DNA of 64,000 bases from Armatimonadota bacterium (GTDB lineage: Bacteria; Armatimonadota; DTGP01; JAKQQT01): contig DASXVS010000017.1 in assembly GCA_036504095.1 (NCBI GenBank), positions 78,884-142,883 on the forward strand, written 5' to 3'. The notes below the pieces were generated by a model, which saw only the letters and a program-made list of their open reading frames with translations, was not told the DNA's origin and made no database searches. A program made the translations under genes and the position numbers. Every line of letters begins with the position of its first letter. Position 1 is the first letter of the stretch. Below are positions 1 through 7,791 of the stretch, piece after piece.

Positions 1-297
1 TTGGGGAATGGCCAGTGTTGTGCCGGCCGCCCTGCTCGCCCATCGAATGATCCCAGTGTCGGTGACCTGAGCAGGTGAACCGGTGAATTTGCCGACAATT
101 CGACCAGATTTCAGGACGGTACCGTCGCTGGTAGTGATCCACTGTCCATTTGGGCTCATGTGGGTGATCAAGCCGTTGGTACCGGTAAAGGGAATGAAAT
201 CATAGCGCGGGAGTGCGCCCCGATCGGCGGCGTGACAGGATACCTGGCAGGCGGCGATGATTGCCAACAGGATGGCTGGGCGTGATAACCATTTCAT
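1..297 (-). CDS. N-terminal part of a secreted protein or lipoprotein (cut by window edge)
   Basis: Only the first 99 codons lie in the window; the frame stays open to base 1. ATG at 297 follows GAGGAGAG seven bases upstream. The product begins MKWLSRPAILLAIIAAC, a short basic start and a hydrophobic core; IAAC could be a lipobox (Cys17), or a signal peptidase I site could follow at CHAA. The mature part contains phrases such as HMSPNGQWITTSDG that recall HAF-type or beta-propeller repeat proteins, but too little is visible to name a family. It is transcribed divergently from the glycosidase-like gene at 507. The frame and start are well supported; the function is unknown. Confidence 0.7.
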   Translation of the reverse strand, partial: MKWLSRPAILLAIIAACQVSCHAADRGALPRYDFIPFTGTNGLITHMSPNGQWITTSDGTVLKSGRIVGKFTGSPAQVTDTGIIRWASRAAGTTLAIPQ

Positions 298-506
298 TGA
301 AGTACTCTCCTCACCGAGTCGTCCCATGTTCAAATGTTGGGTTGCGGGACGCATCACGGACATAGACTGGCAAGCGAACGAGGCCGTTCCATTGACGGTG
401 TTGTCGTGCGGCCGTCCGTGTTACCGCAACCCGTGGAGTTTAGCACTCTCGATTGGCCCCGGAACGGCCTAATCTAAGTGTGCGATTTCACACCCGGGGG
501 TGCGGT

Positions 507-1190
507 ATGCGGGGCTTGGGAAAGATGGCGTTGGTGAGCGTGATTCTGCCCGTGGCGGGCGGGATCGCCGCGTTGTCCCCCCGCGTTCACGTTGTCCCGT
601 TCTCCACTTCCCGATTTGTGCTCCGCATCCACAGGGCAGCCACGCCCACCGGTGAGACGTTCGAGAAATACGTCTCAACCGTCCGGCCAAGGGCAGCGTT
701 CAACGGCACATATTACGGCGAAGACGGCCAGCCCCTCGGCATCCTCCGCAGCGAGGGGAAATGGGTGTTCCGGGGCGGGCGCATGCAGACCGTATTCGCC
801 GTGGACCGGAGTGGCCGCCCGCTGCTGCTATCCCGCGACGCCGTCCGCAAGGATCCGTCCCGGTACCCCTTCGCCATCGCGGCCGGCCCTCGACTCCTCA
901 AAGATGGGGCCAACTGCGTTAACCCCGAATCCGAAGGATTCCGCGCGGCCGCGCGCAAGATACGGGCGAGCCGCGTGGCGCTGGGTGTCCGCAGAGATGG
1001 GATGGCGTTGGTGATCGTGGATGAGGACGCTGTCACGCTGAACGAATTCGCCGCCGTCTGCCGGAAGGCCGGCGCGGTGGATGCCGTGAACCTCGACGGC
1101 GGAGGCGCAACGGCCCTGTACCATCGCGGCAAGACAGTCGTCTCGCCGATGATCCCCATGGCGGACATCGTGACGATCTCGGACAAGTAG
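507..1190 (+). CDS. Phosphodiester glycosidase (NAGPA) family protein
   Basis: Predicted 227-residue exported protein of the phosphodiester glycosidase family (NAGPA domain), which in bacteria is linked to exopolysaccharide and cell-surface glycan turnover. The hallmark is NLDGGGATALY near the C-terminus, preceded by AFNGTYY and a central AAGPRLL segment, as in the family core. I place the start at ATG 507 because it gives a short hydrophobic leader (MRGLGKMALVSVILPVAGG) and has a GGGGG-type ribosome site upstream; the frame is open back to 453. The exact substrate cannot be told. A three-unit heptamer repeat begins immediately after the stop codon. Confidence 0.8.
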   Translation: MRGLGKMALVSVILPVAGGIAALSPRVHVVPFSTSRFVLRIHRAATPTGETFEKYVSTVRPRAAFNGTYYGEDGQPLGILRSEGKWVFRGGRMQTVFAVDRSGRPLLLSRDAVRKDPSRYPFAIAAGPRLLKDGANCVNPESEGFRAAARKIRASRVALGVRRDGMALVIVDEDAVTLNEFAAVCRKAGAVDAVNLDGGGATALYHRGKTVVSPMIPMADIVTISDK

Positions 1191-1191
1191 G

Positions 1192-1212
1192 CAGGAGTCA
1201 GGACCCAGGGGC
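1192..1212. repeat. Short heptamer array (CAGGAGT CAGGACC CAGGGGC)
   Basis: Three in-phase 7-base units beginning one base after the TAG stop of the preceding gene. It is the reverse complement type of the array at 7927-7947. Confidence 0.5.
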
Positions 1213-1221
1213 GCGTGGGTT

Positions 1222-1286
1222 GTCATTCTGAACGAAGTGAAGAATCTCAACGTGACGTCGAGATGCTTCGCTTCGCTCAATATGAC
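1222..1286. repeat. Dispersed imperfect palindrome (HSERSEES-type repeat)
   Basis: The segment opens GTCATTCTGAACGAAGTGAA and closes with TTCGCTTCGCTCAATATGAC, so it can fold into a long imperfect hairpin. Its conceptual translation (HSERSEESQRDVEMLRFAQ) is a peptide often mis-annotated as protein in many bacterial genomes; here it is an intergenic repeat, not a gene. A related fragment lies near 37788-37833. Confidence 0.6.
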
Positions 1287-1347
1287 CATCGGGACTCTCA
1301 CATCCGTCTCTCGGTAGGTTTGCTCCGGTCGGCGATGCCCCGTCATA

Positions 1348-2262
1348 GTGAAATCGACAATGCAAACGCAAGCGCACACTCGCCGCGGGAAGGGCCATCG
1401 CACGGCCTGGCTGGCGCTTCTCTGTCTCGCCCCGGCGACCACGCTGCTCGCCGTTGTGTTCGTCTACCCCATCCTCTCAACCCTCCTGGACTCCGTTTCG
1501 CATGTTTCCGCGCTCGCCGGCCGTACACACATTGGGACCACGGACAATTGGCGGGCGATCTTCGCGGACGCCGTCTTCGTGCGGGGCGTGCTGCCACGGA
1601 CGATTTTCTGGACGGTTGGCGTAGTGACGCTCACCCTGGCCCTCTCTTTGCCCGCCGCGCTGCTGCTGCACGCTCCGTTCCGGGGCCGGAAATGGGCGCG
1701 CACCGCGATGCTGCTGCCTTGGGCCGTACCGCTTCCCATCGCCGCCATCGTGTGGCGTTTCATCCTGGACGGCCAGATCGGGACGCTGAACGCCCTCCTT
1801 GCCAAAGCAGGAATTCAAGGCCCGGTATGGCTGGCCCAGGCGGGAACGGCGTTTCCCATGGTGGTCTGGGTCGGAGTGTGGGCGAGCATACCGTTCACGG
1901 TGGTGACGCTTCTCGCGGGGCTGCAGGGTATCGGCTCCGATGTGATTGAGGCGGGCGCGTTGGACGGCGCTGTCGGCTGGAGCCGGTTCCGGTTCATTAC
2001 CCTGCCGTTGCTGCGCCCGGTATTGAACGTGGCGGTGGTCCTGAATACGGTTTACGTGTTCAACTCGTTCCCGATCATCTGGGTGCTGACCCAGGGCGGT
2101 CCGGCGGGGAGCACGGATACGCTGATCACATACCTCTACAAGACGGCATTCCGGTTCAGCAGGCCGGGGCCGGCGCAGGCGATGGGAGTCGTCTCGTTCT
2201 GTGTTCTGCTGGTTTTCAGTCTGGTCTATTTGCGGGTGACGGAAGGAAATCGTGAGACATGA
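1348..2262 (+). CDS. Carbohydrate ABC transporter permease, UgpA/MalF type
   Basis: Inner-membrane subunit of a sugar importer (304 aa). About six hydrophobic segments are visible. Near residues 193-212 is the cytoplasmic EAA loop EAGALDGAVGWSRFRFITLP, which docks on the ATPase subunit. The frame starts with GTG at 1348 (ATG at 1360 is the alternative); neither has a strong ribosome site. It overlaps the next gene by ATGA (2259-2262), so the two are translationally coupled. The partner permease lies at 4891, separated by a beta-helix protein and a four-helix-bundle ORF. No ATPase or solute-binding protein is in the neighbourhood, so the importer must share an ATPase encoded elsewhere. Confidence 0.9.
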   Translation: MKSTMQTQAHTRRGKGHRTAWLALLCLAPATTLLAVVFVYPILSTLLDSVSHVSALAGRTHIGTTDNWRAIFADAVFVRGVLPRTIFWTVGVVTLTLALSLPAALLLHAPFRGRKWARTAMLLPWAVPLPIAAIVWRFILDGQIGTLNALLAKAGIQGPVWLAQAGTAFPMVVWVGVWASIPFTVVTLLAGLQGIGSDVIEAGALDGAVGWSRFRFITLPLLRPVLNVAVVLNTVYVFNSFPIIWVLTQGGPAGSTDTLITYLYKTAFRFSRPGPAQAMGVVSFCVLLVFSLVYLRVTEGNRET

Positions 2263-4373
2263 GTGGTGCTAACCGATTTGCGTGGATTGTAACGGCGGTC
2301 GCCGGGCTTTGCCTGATTGGCAATCCGGCCCTGGCGGCAAAGCAGATCATGCTGACCCTGCAGACAGCGCATATCCGCGCTTCGGTCCGCGTTAAGCCGG
2401 GCGTATACACGCTGGCCGATGCGGGCAAGGGCGCCGTGCAGATCGAGGCCGACGGCGTGACGGTCGATTTCCAGGGCGCAACGCTTCAGTCTCCCGCCAC
2501 CCCCGGAGGGCGGCAGGAGATGTACGAGGGCGTCGGGATATCGGTGAACGGGCACAGGAACGTGACGATCCGTAACGCGGTGGTCCACGGCTACCAGTAC
2601 AACGTCAAGGCGCTGAAATGCTCGGGCCTGAAGCTGCTGGACTGCGCGCTCGGGTGGTCGCGGTCGCAGAAGGTGATGGACGGCGGAAGCGTGAACTACA
2701 TCTGGCTCGTCATCCGCGATCTGAACGCGTGGAAGAGCTACGGCGCGGGCGCCTGGCTGGAGGACTGCACCGGCTCGACCGTGGAGGGGATGCGGGCCAA
2801 TCAGTGCCAGAACGGCCTGATGCTCGTCAACTCGAACCGCAATCGCGTCATCGGGTGCGACTTCTCCTATGAATCCGGCTGGGGGCTGGCGATGTGGAAC
2901 TCCAGCGACAACCTCATCTGCTGGAACCAGGCGGACTTTGTGAACCGGCCGTGGGGCGGCGGCTGGGGAGGCGACTCCTCCGGCTTTGTTCTATGCTCCG
3001 GCAGCAACCGGAACGTGATCGCGTACAACTCCTTCACGCACGGCGGCGACGGCTACTTCCTGGCGACCCGGGACGGCGGGTTCAACGCACAGGGCAAATG
3101 GTTCACCCAGGGATCGTGCGACAACAACGTGGTGGCGTATAATGACGGCTCGTGGTCGCCCCACAACGCGTTTGAGAGCACGCTCGCTTCCGGCAACAAA
3201 TATTACCATAACTGGGCAAACGAGTCGGACTACGGCTTCTGGCTGGGTTATTCGGTAAACAACGTTATTCGCGACAACCAGATCGTGGGAAGCCGTAACG
3301 ACGGCATCGCGACCGAGCACGGCGCGGACAACTGGTACGTGAACAACGTCATCGAGCGGACCGGCGGCGCGGCGATCCACCTGTGGGGCGGCGGCGGCGA
3401 GCGCTACGCGCAAACGCCTTCCACGCGGAACCACATCATCGGCAACACGATCACGAAGGCGAGGAGCGCGTTCGACCTGACAAATTCACCGGGCAACTCC
3501 GCGTCAGGGAACGTCGTTCGCACGGCGCCGATTCCGGCAGGGTTCAAGCTCCCCTCGGGACCGAACGCGCCGGCCGACTACCGGATCGCACGGATGCTGG
3601 AGATAATGGCTGTGAAGCCAAAGGGATTCGCACTGTACCGGGACACAAATGGCCCAAAGGGCTGGGATTGGCTGGCGGCGACGGAGTACGGGATGCGGGA
3701 CTACCGCGGAATGGCCGTTCCGTGGATGATGCAGGATGCAAAGACGCTGCGTCTTCTCGTCAGCCCGAAACTGGTCAAGAAGATCGCATTGCCGGACTGG
3801 ATGACTATGAAGCCGGGGATGGCGCCGAACGAGCGGTTCGCCACCATCAAGGTGGGAGTGCGCGCGACCGGCGAGTACCGTCCGTTCAAGATCCAGGTCA
3901 CCGGAAAGCGCGGCGAGCGGCAGACGATACAGGGGAAACTGCTGGACGCGGACTGGCAGGTCAAATGGTTCAAGTGGTTCCGGAACGACCCGGACGCCTA
4001 CACGGATACCGCTGCGTGGGAAGCGCTGTTCGCCGGGAAGCCTCTCAAGGAAGAAGTCCTGCCGGCATTGCCCAACATCCCAGGCTACGGCTCACCCGGC
4101 CCCGGACTCCCGTCCGCGTACTTTGCACTCGTGGCGACCACGCATATAAAGTTCGAGGCCGGGAAGTACCGGTTCGACACGTTGTCCGACGACGGCATCC
4201 GCGTGCTGGTTGATGGCAAGCCGGTGGTGGACAACTGGACGCACCACGGCGGGATGAATGACTCGGGCACCGTCGCGCTTTCTGCGGGAGTACATTCGAT
4301 TGAGGTGAGATACTGCCAGGAAAACGGAGCGTCGGCGCTGAGCGTGAATTGGCGGCGCAGCGACGGGTCGTAA
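2259..4373 (+). CDS. Secreted right-handed beta-helix protein with C-terminal PA14-like domain
   Basis: 704 residues. Residues 1-26 are a signal peptide ending ALAA. From about 60 to 420 the sequence has the stacked N/D/G/V pattern of a parallel beta-helix (NosD/pectate-lyase fold; repeated NVI, NNVIERTG, NRVIGCDF motifs), typical of carbohydrate-active or surface polysaccharide-binding proteins. The last ~100 residues (HIKFEAGKYRFDTLSDDGIR, VLVDGKPVVDNW, HSIEVRYCQ) match a PA14 carbohydrate-binding domain. No catalytic residues can be assigned with confidence. The start codon overlaps the permease stop (ATGA). Encoded between the two permeases of one sugar importer, it may release or bind the imported glycan outside the cell. 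Confidence 0.85.
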   Translation: MSGANRFAWIVTAVAGLCLIGNPALAAKQIMLTLQTAHIRASVRVKPGVYTLADAGKGAVQIEADGVTVDFQGATLQSPATPGGRQEMYEGVGISVNGHRNVTIRNAVVHGYQYNVKALKCSGLKLLDCALGWSRSQKVMDGGSVNYIWLVIRDLNAWKSYGAGAWLEDCTGSTVEGMRANQCQNGLMLVNSNRNRVIGCDFSYESGWGLAMWNSSDNLICWNQADFVNRPWGGGWGGDSSGFVLCSGSNRNVIAYNSFTHGGDGYFLATRDGGFNAQGKWFTQGSCDNNVVAYNDGSWSPHNAFESTLASGNKYYHNWANESDYGFWLGYSVNNVIRDNQIVGSRNDGIATEHGADNWYVNNVIERTGGAAIHLWGGGGERYAQTPSTRNHIIGNTITKARSAFDLTNSPGNSASGNVVRTAPIPAGFKLPSGPNAPADYRIARMLEIMAVKPKGFALYRDTNGPKGWDWLAATEYGMRDYRGMAVPWMMQDAKTLRLLVSPKLVKKIALPDWMTMKPGMAPNERFATIKVGVRATGEYRPFKIQVTGKRGERQTIQGKLLDADWQVKWFKWFRNDPDAYTDTAAWEALFAGKPLKEEVLPALPNIPGYGSPGPGLPSAYFALVATTHIKFEAGKYRFDTLSDDGIRVLVDGKPVVDNWTHHGGMNDSGTVALSAGVHSIEVRYCQENGASALSVNWRRSDGS

Positions 4374-4397
4374 GGGACTGGCAGGGATGGCCAGCGG

Positions 4398-4439
4398 AAT
4401 TTGCCATTGAGCATCGGCCAATTCACATTTGACATTGTG
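4398..4439. repeat. Left inverted arm of heptamer repeats flanking four-helix-bundle ORF
   Basis: Six in-phase 7-base units, most beginning CA (CATTGAG, CATCGGC, CAATTCA, CATTTGA, CATTGTG). Aligned without gaps to the reverse complement of 4861-4900, 31 of 40 bases match, including the last ten. Confidence 0.75.
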
Positions 4440-4480
4440 CGAGTGGGGGCAGGCCTGAGTGATGGTACGGAGGATTACCA

Positions 4481-4891
4481 ATGACGCCGAATGATCTTTC
4501 CGAAAGGCTTATGGGTTTCGCAGCGGACGTTGGGCTTCTTTGTGAGAAGATTCCGGACACGCGACTAGGCCGGCATATCGCCGGCCAGATCGTACGAAGT
4601 GCGACCTCGCCGGCGCCCAACTATGAGGAAGCTCGGGCTGCCGAGAGTCGAGGCGACTTCATTCACAAGATGAGCATCTCTCTGAAGGAGCTCAGGGAGT
4701 CCCGTTGTTGGTTGAGAATGCTTGACCGGGCCCAACTCGTGCCTCTGGAACTCCTCCGTCCCTCGCTCGACGAGTGCGATCAGCTCTGCAATATTCTCGG
4801 CCAATCGATCAACACCGCCCGCGAAAATGACAGGCGTCGAGAGAAGGGGGCTGCTCCCGCCAATGTCAAATGTCAAATGGATGATGACTGA
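4481..4891 (+). CDS. Four-helix bundle protein (23S rRNA intervening-sequence / S23 type)
   Basis: 136-residue protein of the four-helix bundle family first known from ORFs in 23S rRNA intervening sequences and related to the Avd accessory protein of diversity-generating retroelements. Family features seen: N-terminal DLSERLMGFAADV, the central HIAGQIVRSATSPAPNYEEA (usually RSGTSIGANYEEA) and the later ESRCWLRML segment (usually E..YWL.L). The last residues (NVKCQMDDD) are encoded by the right-hand heptamer array, so the C-terminus is repeat-derived. ATG at 4481 follows CGGAGG. The stop TGA shares its A with the ATG of the next permease. Biochemical function in this family is unsettled. Confidence 0.85.
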   Translation: MTPNDLSERLMGFAADVGLLCEKIPDTRLGRHIAGQIVRSATSPAPNYEEARAAESRGDFIHKMSISLKELRESRCWLRMLDRAQLVPLELLRPSLDECDQLCNILGQSINTARENDRRREKGAAPANVKCQMDDD

Positions 4892-4900
4892 TGGCAAATG
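4863..4900. repeat. Right inverted arm of heptamer repeats
   Basis: Units ATGTCAA, ATGTCAA, ATGGATG, ATGACTG, ATGGCAA then ATG. The array carries the end of the four-helix-bundle gene and the first ten bases of the following permease gene. Confidence 0.7.
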
Positions 4901-5700
4901 CCCGTCTCATCCGCCCTCTCGCTCTCGCCGCCTACCTCGCCCTCGCTCTGGCTCCTTTCCTCGTCATGCTTCTCACCGCCTTGAAGCCGGACGGCGAGGT
5001 TGCCACTCATCCTCTCCTTCCAAACCACTGGATGTGGAGCAACCTCATTTCTGCGTGGAACGGACCGCTGTCCGGATACTTCCGCAACAGCCTGATTCTG
5101 GCGACGGAAAGCACGCTGCTGAACCTCTCTCTCGCCTTGCCGGCGGCCTATGCGTTGGCGCGCCTTCCGGTGCCCGGCGCGCGGCTGTGGCGGCACGCGC
5201 TGCTGGCGACCCAGATGTTCTCGCCCATCGTGGTCGTGGTCTCGCTCTACCGCCTGGCGGCGACCGTGGGGCTGACGGACAAGCTGGGCGCGCTGGTCCT
5301 GGTCAACGCGGCCTATTCGCTGGCGTTCGCGGTCTGGCTGCTAACCGCGTATCTGGCGGCTGTCCCCGAGGAGATGGAAGAGGCCGCGAGGATCGACGGG
5401 TGTTCCCGCATGGGCGCGTTCTGGCGCGTGATTCTGCCCGTGGCGGGACCCGGAGTGGTGACGACGGTCGTGTTCGTCTTCATCGCCGCCTGGAACGAGT
5501 TCGTGGTGGCGTTCACGTTCCTCTCCTCACCCCAGAACAAGCCGCTGACGGTCGGTATCTACGATTTCGCCAGCGCCTACGCCCCACAGTGGCCGCTGCT
5601 GATGGCGGCCTCGCTCTGGGCCATCCTCCCGGTAGTGCTGCTGTTCGCGGCCATCGAAGGTCGGTTGGCGGAGGGCCTGACGGCCGGCGCGGTGAAGTGA
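4891..5700 (+). CDS. Carbohydrate ABC transporter permease, UgpE/MalG type
   Basis: Second inner-membrane subunit of the sugar importer (269 aa, about six membrane segments). The EAA loop reads EAARIDGCSRMGAFWRVILP around residue 165-184, followed by the family's WNEFVVAFTFL. Start ATG 4891 overlaps the preceding TGA by one base (TGATG), so translation probably depends on re-initiation; this start lies within the right repeat arm. It pairs with the permease at 1348. In most such operons the two permeases are adjacent, so the intervening 2.6 kb is an insertion relative to the usual order. Confidence 0.9.
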   Translation: MANARLIRPLALAAYLALALAPFLVMLLTALKPDGEVATHPLLPNHWMWSNLISAWNGPLSGYFRNSLILATESTLLNLSLALPAAYALARLPVPGARLWRHALLATQMFSPIVVVVSLYRLAATVGLTDKLGALVLVNAAYSLAFAVWLLTAYLAAVPEEMEEAARIDGCSRMGAFWRVILPVAGPGVVTTVVFVFIAAWNEFVVAFTFLSSPQNKPLTVGIYDFASAYAPQWPLLMAASLWAILPVVLLFAAIEGRLAEGLTAGAVK

Positions 5701-5817
5701 TGCCTGGGAATTGAGGGCAGAGGGGAAAGAGCCGCGGGTTCAGCCACTCTCCTGTAACTTGCCCGGGCATCTTCGTGTTTCCCGCTCGGAACACCTCACT
5801 GAAAGGAGACACGAAAA

Positions 5818-6471
5818 ATGCCGTCAACAGAAGATCTGATTGCCGCGATTCACCTGGGGGACACCGAGACCGTGGAGTCTCTGCTGCTCATTGATCCGAC
5901 TCTCGCCGAGTCGCGGAACGGGCTGTCGCCCATCCTGGCGGCCTTGTACGACCGGCAGGATGACATCCTCGAGATGCTTCTGAATGAACTGCCGCTGCTC
6001 ACCGTATCCGAGGCGGCCGCGCTGGGGCAGGTCGACGCGCTGAAGGCGCTGCTGCAGGGGCACGCCGCCGACGCAAACCTCCTCTCCGGTGACGGATGGA
6101 CGCCGCTACACCTGGCGTGCTTCTTCAATGAACCTCTTGTCGTAGAAGTGCTCCTCGAGATGGGCGCGGACACCGAAATCGTATCCGCCAACCCCACCGC
6201 CGTCACGCCGCTTCAGAGTGCGCTGGCTGCGGGGGCGGAAGGGATCGCGCGGAACCTCATCGAACACGGCGCGAATATCCACCTTTCCGGCTGGTCGCCC
6301 CTGCACTACGCGGCCGCCAACAACCTGCCGGATACCGCGGAATATCTCATTGCCCGAGGGGCGGACATCAACGCCCTCAATCCGGACAACGAAACCCCGC
6401 TCGCGCTGGCTCAGCGTTCCGGCAACTTGGAAACGGCCGCAATTCTTTCCATGCACGGCGCGCGGGCGTGA
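5818..6471 (+). CDS. Ankyrin repeat protein
   Basis: 217 residues, no signal peptide or membrane segment. At least five ankyrin units are visible, for example DGWTPLHLACFFNEPLVVEV, SGWSPLHYAAANNLPDTAEY and DNETPLALAQRSGNLETAAI, each followed by LLEMGAD- or LIARGADIN-type turns. Ankyrin proteins mediate protein-protein binding; the partner is unknown. The start at 5818 is set by AAAGGAGA eight bases upstream. It stands alone between the sugar operon and a regulator gene. Confidence 0.88.
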   Translation: MPSTEDLIAAIHLGDTETVESLLLIDPTLAESRNGLSPILAALYDRQDDILEMLLNELPLLTVSEAAALGQVDALKALLQGHAADANLLSGDGWTPLHLACFFNEPLVVEVLLEMGADTEIVSANPTAVTPLQSALAAGAEGIARNLIEHGANIHLSGWSPLHYAAANNLPDTAEYLIARGADINALNPDNETPLALAQRSGNLETAAILSMHGARA

Positions 6472-6598
6472 TCATTCGCGTTCCGTCAACTGTCCTGTTA
6501 ACCTCGTCGACCCGTTCGCCGACATGGGATTCAAAGCCCTCCGGGCGCCCAACAAATAAGCGGGGAGACATAATAAGCACAGTATAAGGACAGAAAGT

Positions 6599-6626
6599 TT
6601 GACCGGTGGGCTCATGGTGATATTAT
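6599..6626 (+). promoter_or_regulatory. Sigma-70-like promoter for the MerR-like gene
   Basis: TTGACC (6599-6604), 16-base spacer, TATTAT (6621-6626), about 60 bases upstream of the gene start at 6686. Confidence 0.5.
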
Positions 6627-6685
6627 CATGGTGGTAGACGCTGTCCGGAATCTCGCGGCCAACCGCGAACAACCTGTAGACCGAG

Positions 6686-7285
6686 ATGGAACGACCAACG
6701 TCACCAGAGCCACCGTCGGGCGATGCTTATGCGCCCCTCTCCTTCAGCCTGAATCAGGCTGCAGCGCTCTGTGGCGTGTCTGCCCACGAACTCTGGGAGT
6801 GGACAACGTGCGGCTATGTGCGCACGACCGGGATGGCCGAAGGCGGACGGTATGACCGCGAGTCCCTTCGACAGATCCTGGCGTTGCGGGAGGCGGTCCG
6901 CTCCGAGCATAACCCTGCTCCGCCATCCGAATCCGGCGCCGATGACCGGAACGGCTTTGACGGGGATTCGACCAGGGCATGCGAATTCTCCCTTCCAGTC
7001 TCAGCTATGGACGACACGCATCTAACGATTCAAACAGATCTTTACTTCGCTCTGAACGCGGGCGCGGCAGCCGGCGCGGAGGATCTGGCCGACCATTTTG
7101 AAGTGGATATGGAGCAAATGAGCTGTGTTCTGGACCGGATGGTTCAGAGCCGTCAACTGGTGCGGATTCGCCAGGGCTCCGTGATCGTCTTCCGCTCCGC
7201 CCGCACTCAACTTCACGGTCCCAGCGTTCGGGAACAACGCATCCACGCGACGCGCCGGCCCCGCGTGCCCACCCGTCCCGTCTGA
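6686..7285 (+). CDS. MerR-like winged-helix DNA-binding protein
   Basis: 199 residues. Residues 19-70 (FSLNQAAALCGVSAHELWEW, TTCGYVRTTG, GGRYDRESLRQILALREAV) have the helix-turn-helix and wing layout of MerR-family N-termini. A second helical region around 110-170 (AGAEDLADHFEVDMEQMSCV, LDRMVQSRQLVRIRQGSVIV) looks like another winged helix of the DtxR/MarR sort. The C-terminus is basic (RATRRPRVPTRPV-like). No metal- or drug-binding motif is seen. The gene is monocistronic with its own promoter; its targets cannot be told. The start at 6686 lacks a clear ribosome site. Confidence 0.6.
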   Translation: MERPTSPEPPSGDAYAPLSFSLNQAAALCGVSAHELWEWTTCGYVRTTGMAEGGRYDRESLRQILALREAVRSEHNPAPPSESGADDRNGFDGDSTRACEFSLPVSAMDDTHLTIQTDLYFALNAGAAAGAEDLADHFEVDMEQMSCVLDRMVQSRQLVRIRQGSVIVFRSARTQLHGPSVREQRIHATRRPRVPTRPV

Positions 7286-7485
7286 GCCCCCACCCGGGGA
7301 TTCAGGGTTCGGGATTCCACCGTGCCACCCCCTTCGCTGCGTCCGCCTCCCTCCGTCGCCAAATTGCGCCGGAACGCGAGGGGGCGTTCAGTCGTTCTAA
7401 TGTAGTGGATGCTATTCGCGATCTCGATAGCGAAGGCTCACGGTCCCAGTGCACCCGCCCCAACGGGTAGAAAGGATTCCAACCT

Positions 7486-7731
7486 ATGCGACAGATTACA
7501 GCACTTGTTGTGCTTCTAGGAATGACCGCCGGCGCGTTCGCCGCCCCGAAGATGCCCGCCAAGGGCACCAAGATGACGGCGGCCCAGTGCTCGGCGGCTT
7601 GCACGCAGCACATGAAGGCCAAGGGCATGAAGGGTTCATGCTCAATCGCGGCCTGCAAGAGCGGCGCCTGCCCGATGATGGGCAAGATGGGCAAGACCGC
7701 GCCGAAGGCGCACCCCAAGGCCAAGAAGTAA
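7486..7731 (+). CDS. Small secreted Cys/Met/Lys-rich protein
   Basis: 81 residues. Signal peptide MRQITALVVLLGMTAGAFAA with cleavage near residue 20. The mature ~60 residues carry five cysteines (35, 39, 52, 57, 62), two histidines, about nine methionines and many lysines, in patterns such as CSAACTQH and CSIAACKSGACPMMGKMGK. This composition would suit metal (copper or zinc) or heavy-metal binding, but I do not recognise the family. A strong hairpin terminator follows, so it is a single-gene unit. Function is not assigned. Confidence 0.7.
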   Translation: MRQITALVVLLGMTAGAFAAPKMPAKGTKMTAAQCSAACTQHMKAKGMKGSCSIAACKSGACPMMGKMGKTAPKAHPKAKK

Positions 7732-7755
7732 CAACGGCTTCGGAAATACAGATTC

Positions 7756-7791
7756 AACGGGGAGGCAGCCATCACCGGCAGCCTTCCCGTT
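7756..7791 (+). terminator. Hairpin terminator after the small Cys-rich gene
   Basis: Arms AACGGGGAGGC and GCCTTCCCGTT (one G-U pair) with an inner GCC/GGC extension. The tail is not T-rich, so termination is likely but not certain. Confidence 0.5.

Larger units (their letters stand above)
4398..4900. mobile_element. Candidate insertion unit: four-helix-bundle ORF between 40-bp inverted repeats
   Basis: A 503-bp unit made of one ORF bracketed by inverted arms (4398-4437 and 4861-4900, 31/40 identical as inverted repeats). It lies inside an otherwise continuous sugar-transport operon. The layout is that of the intervening sequences of some 23S rRNA genes, where the same protein family is flanked by complementary arms, but here it is between protein genes. 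No target-site duplication was recognised. Mobility is inference. Confidence 0.45.

Noticed and set aside
440..448. Half of a CIRCE element (TTAGCACTC)
   Set aside because: The second half GAGTGCTAA is missing at the required distance.
1215..1330. Short protein with HSERSEES peptide
   Set aside because: It is the translation of a dispersed palindromic repeat that is commonly mis-called as a gene.
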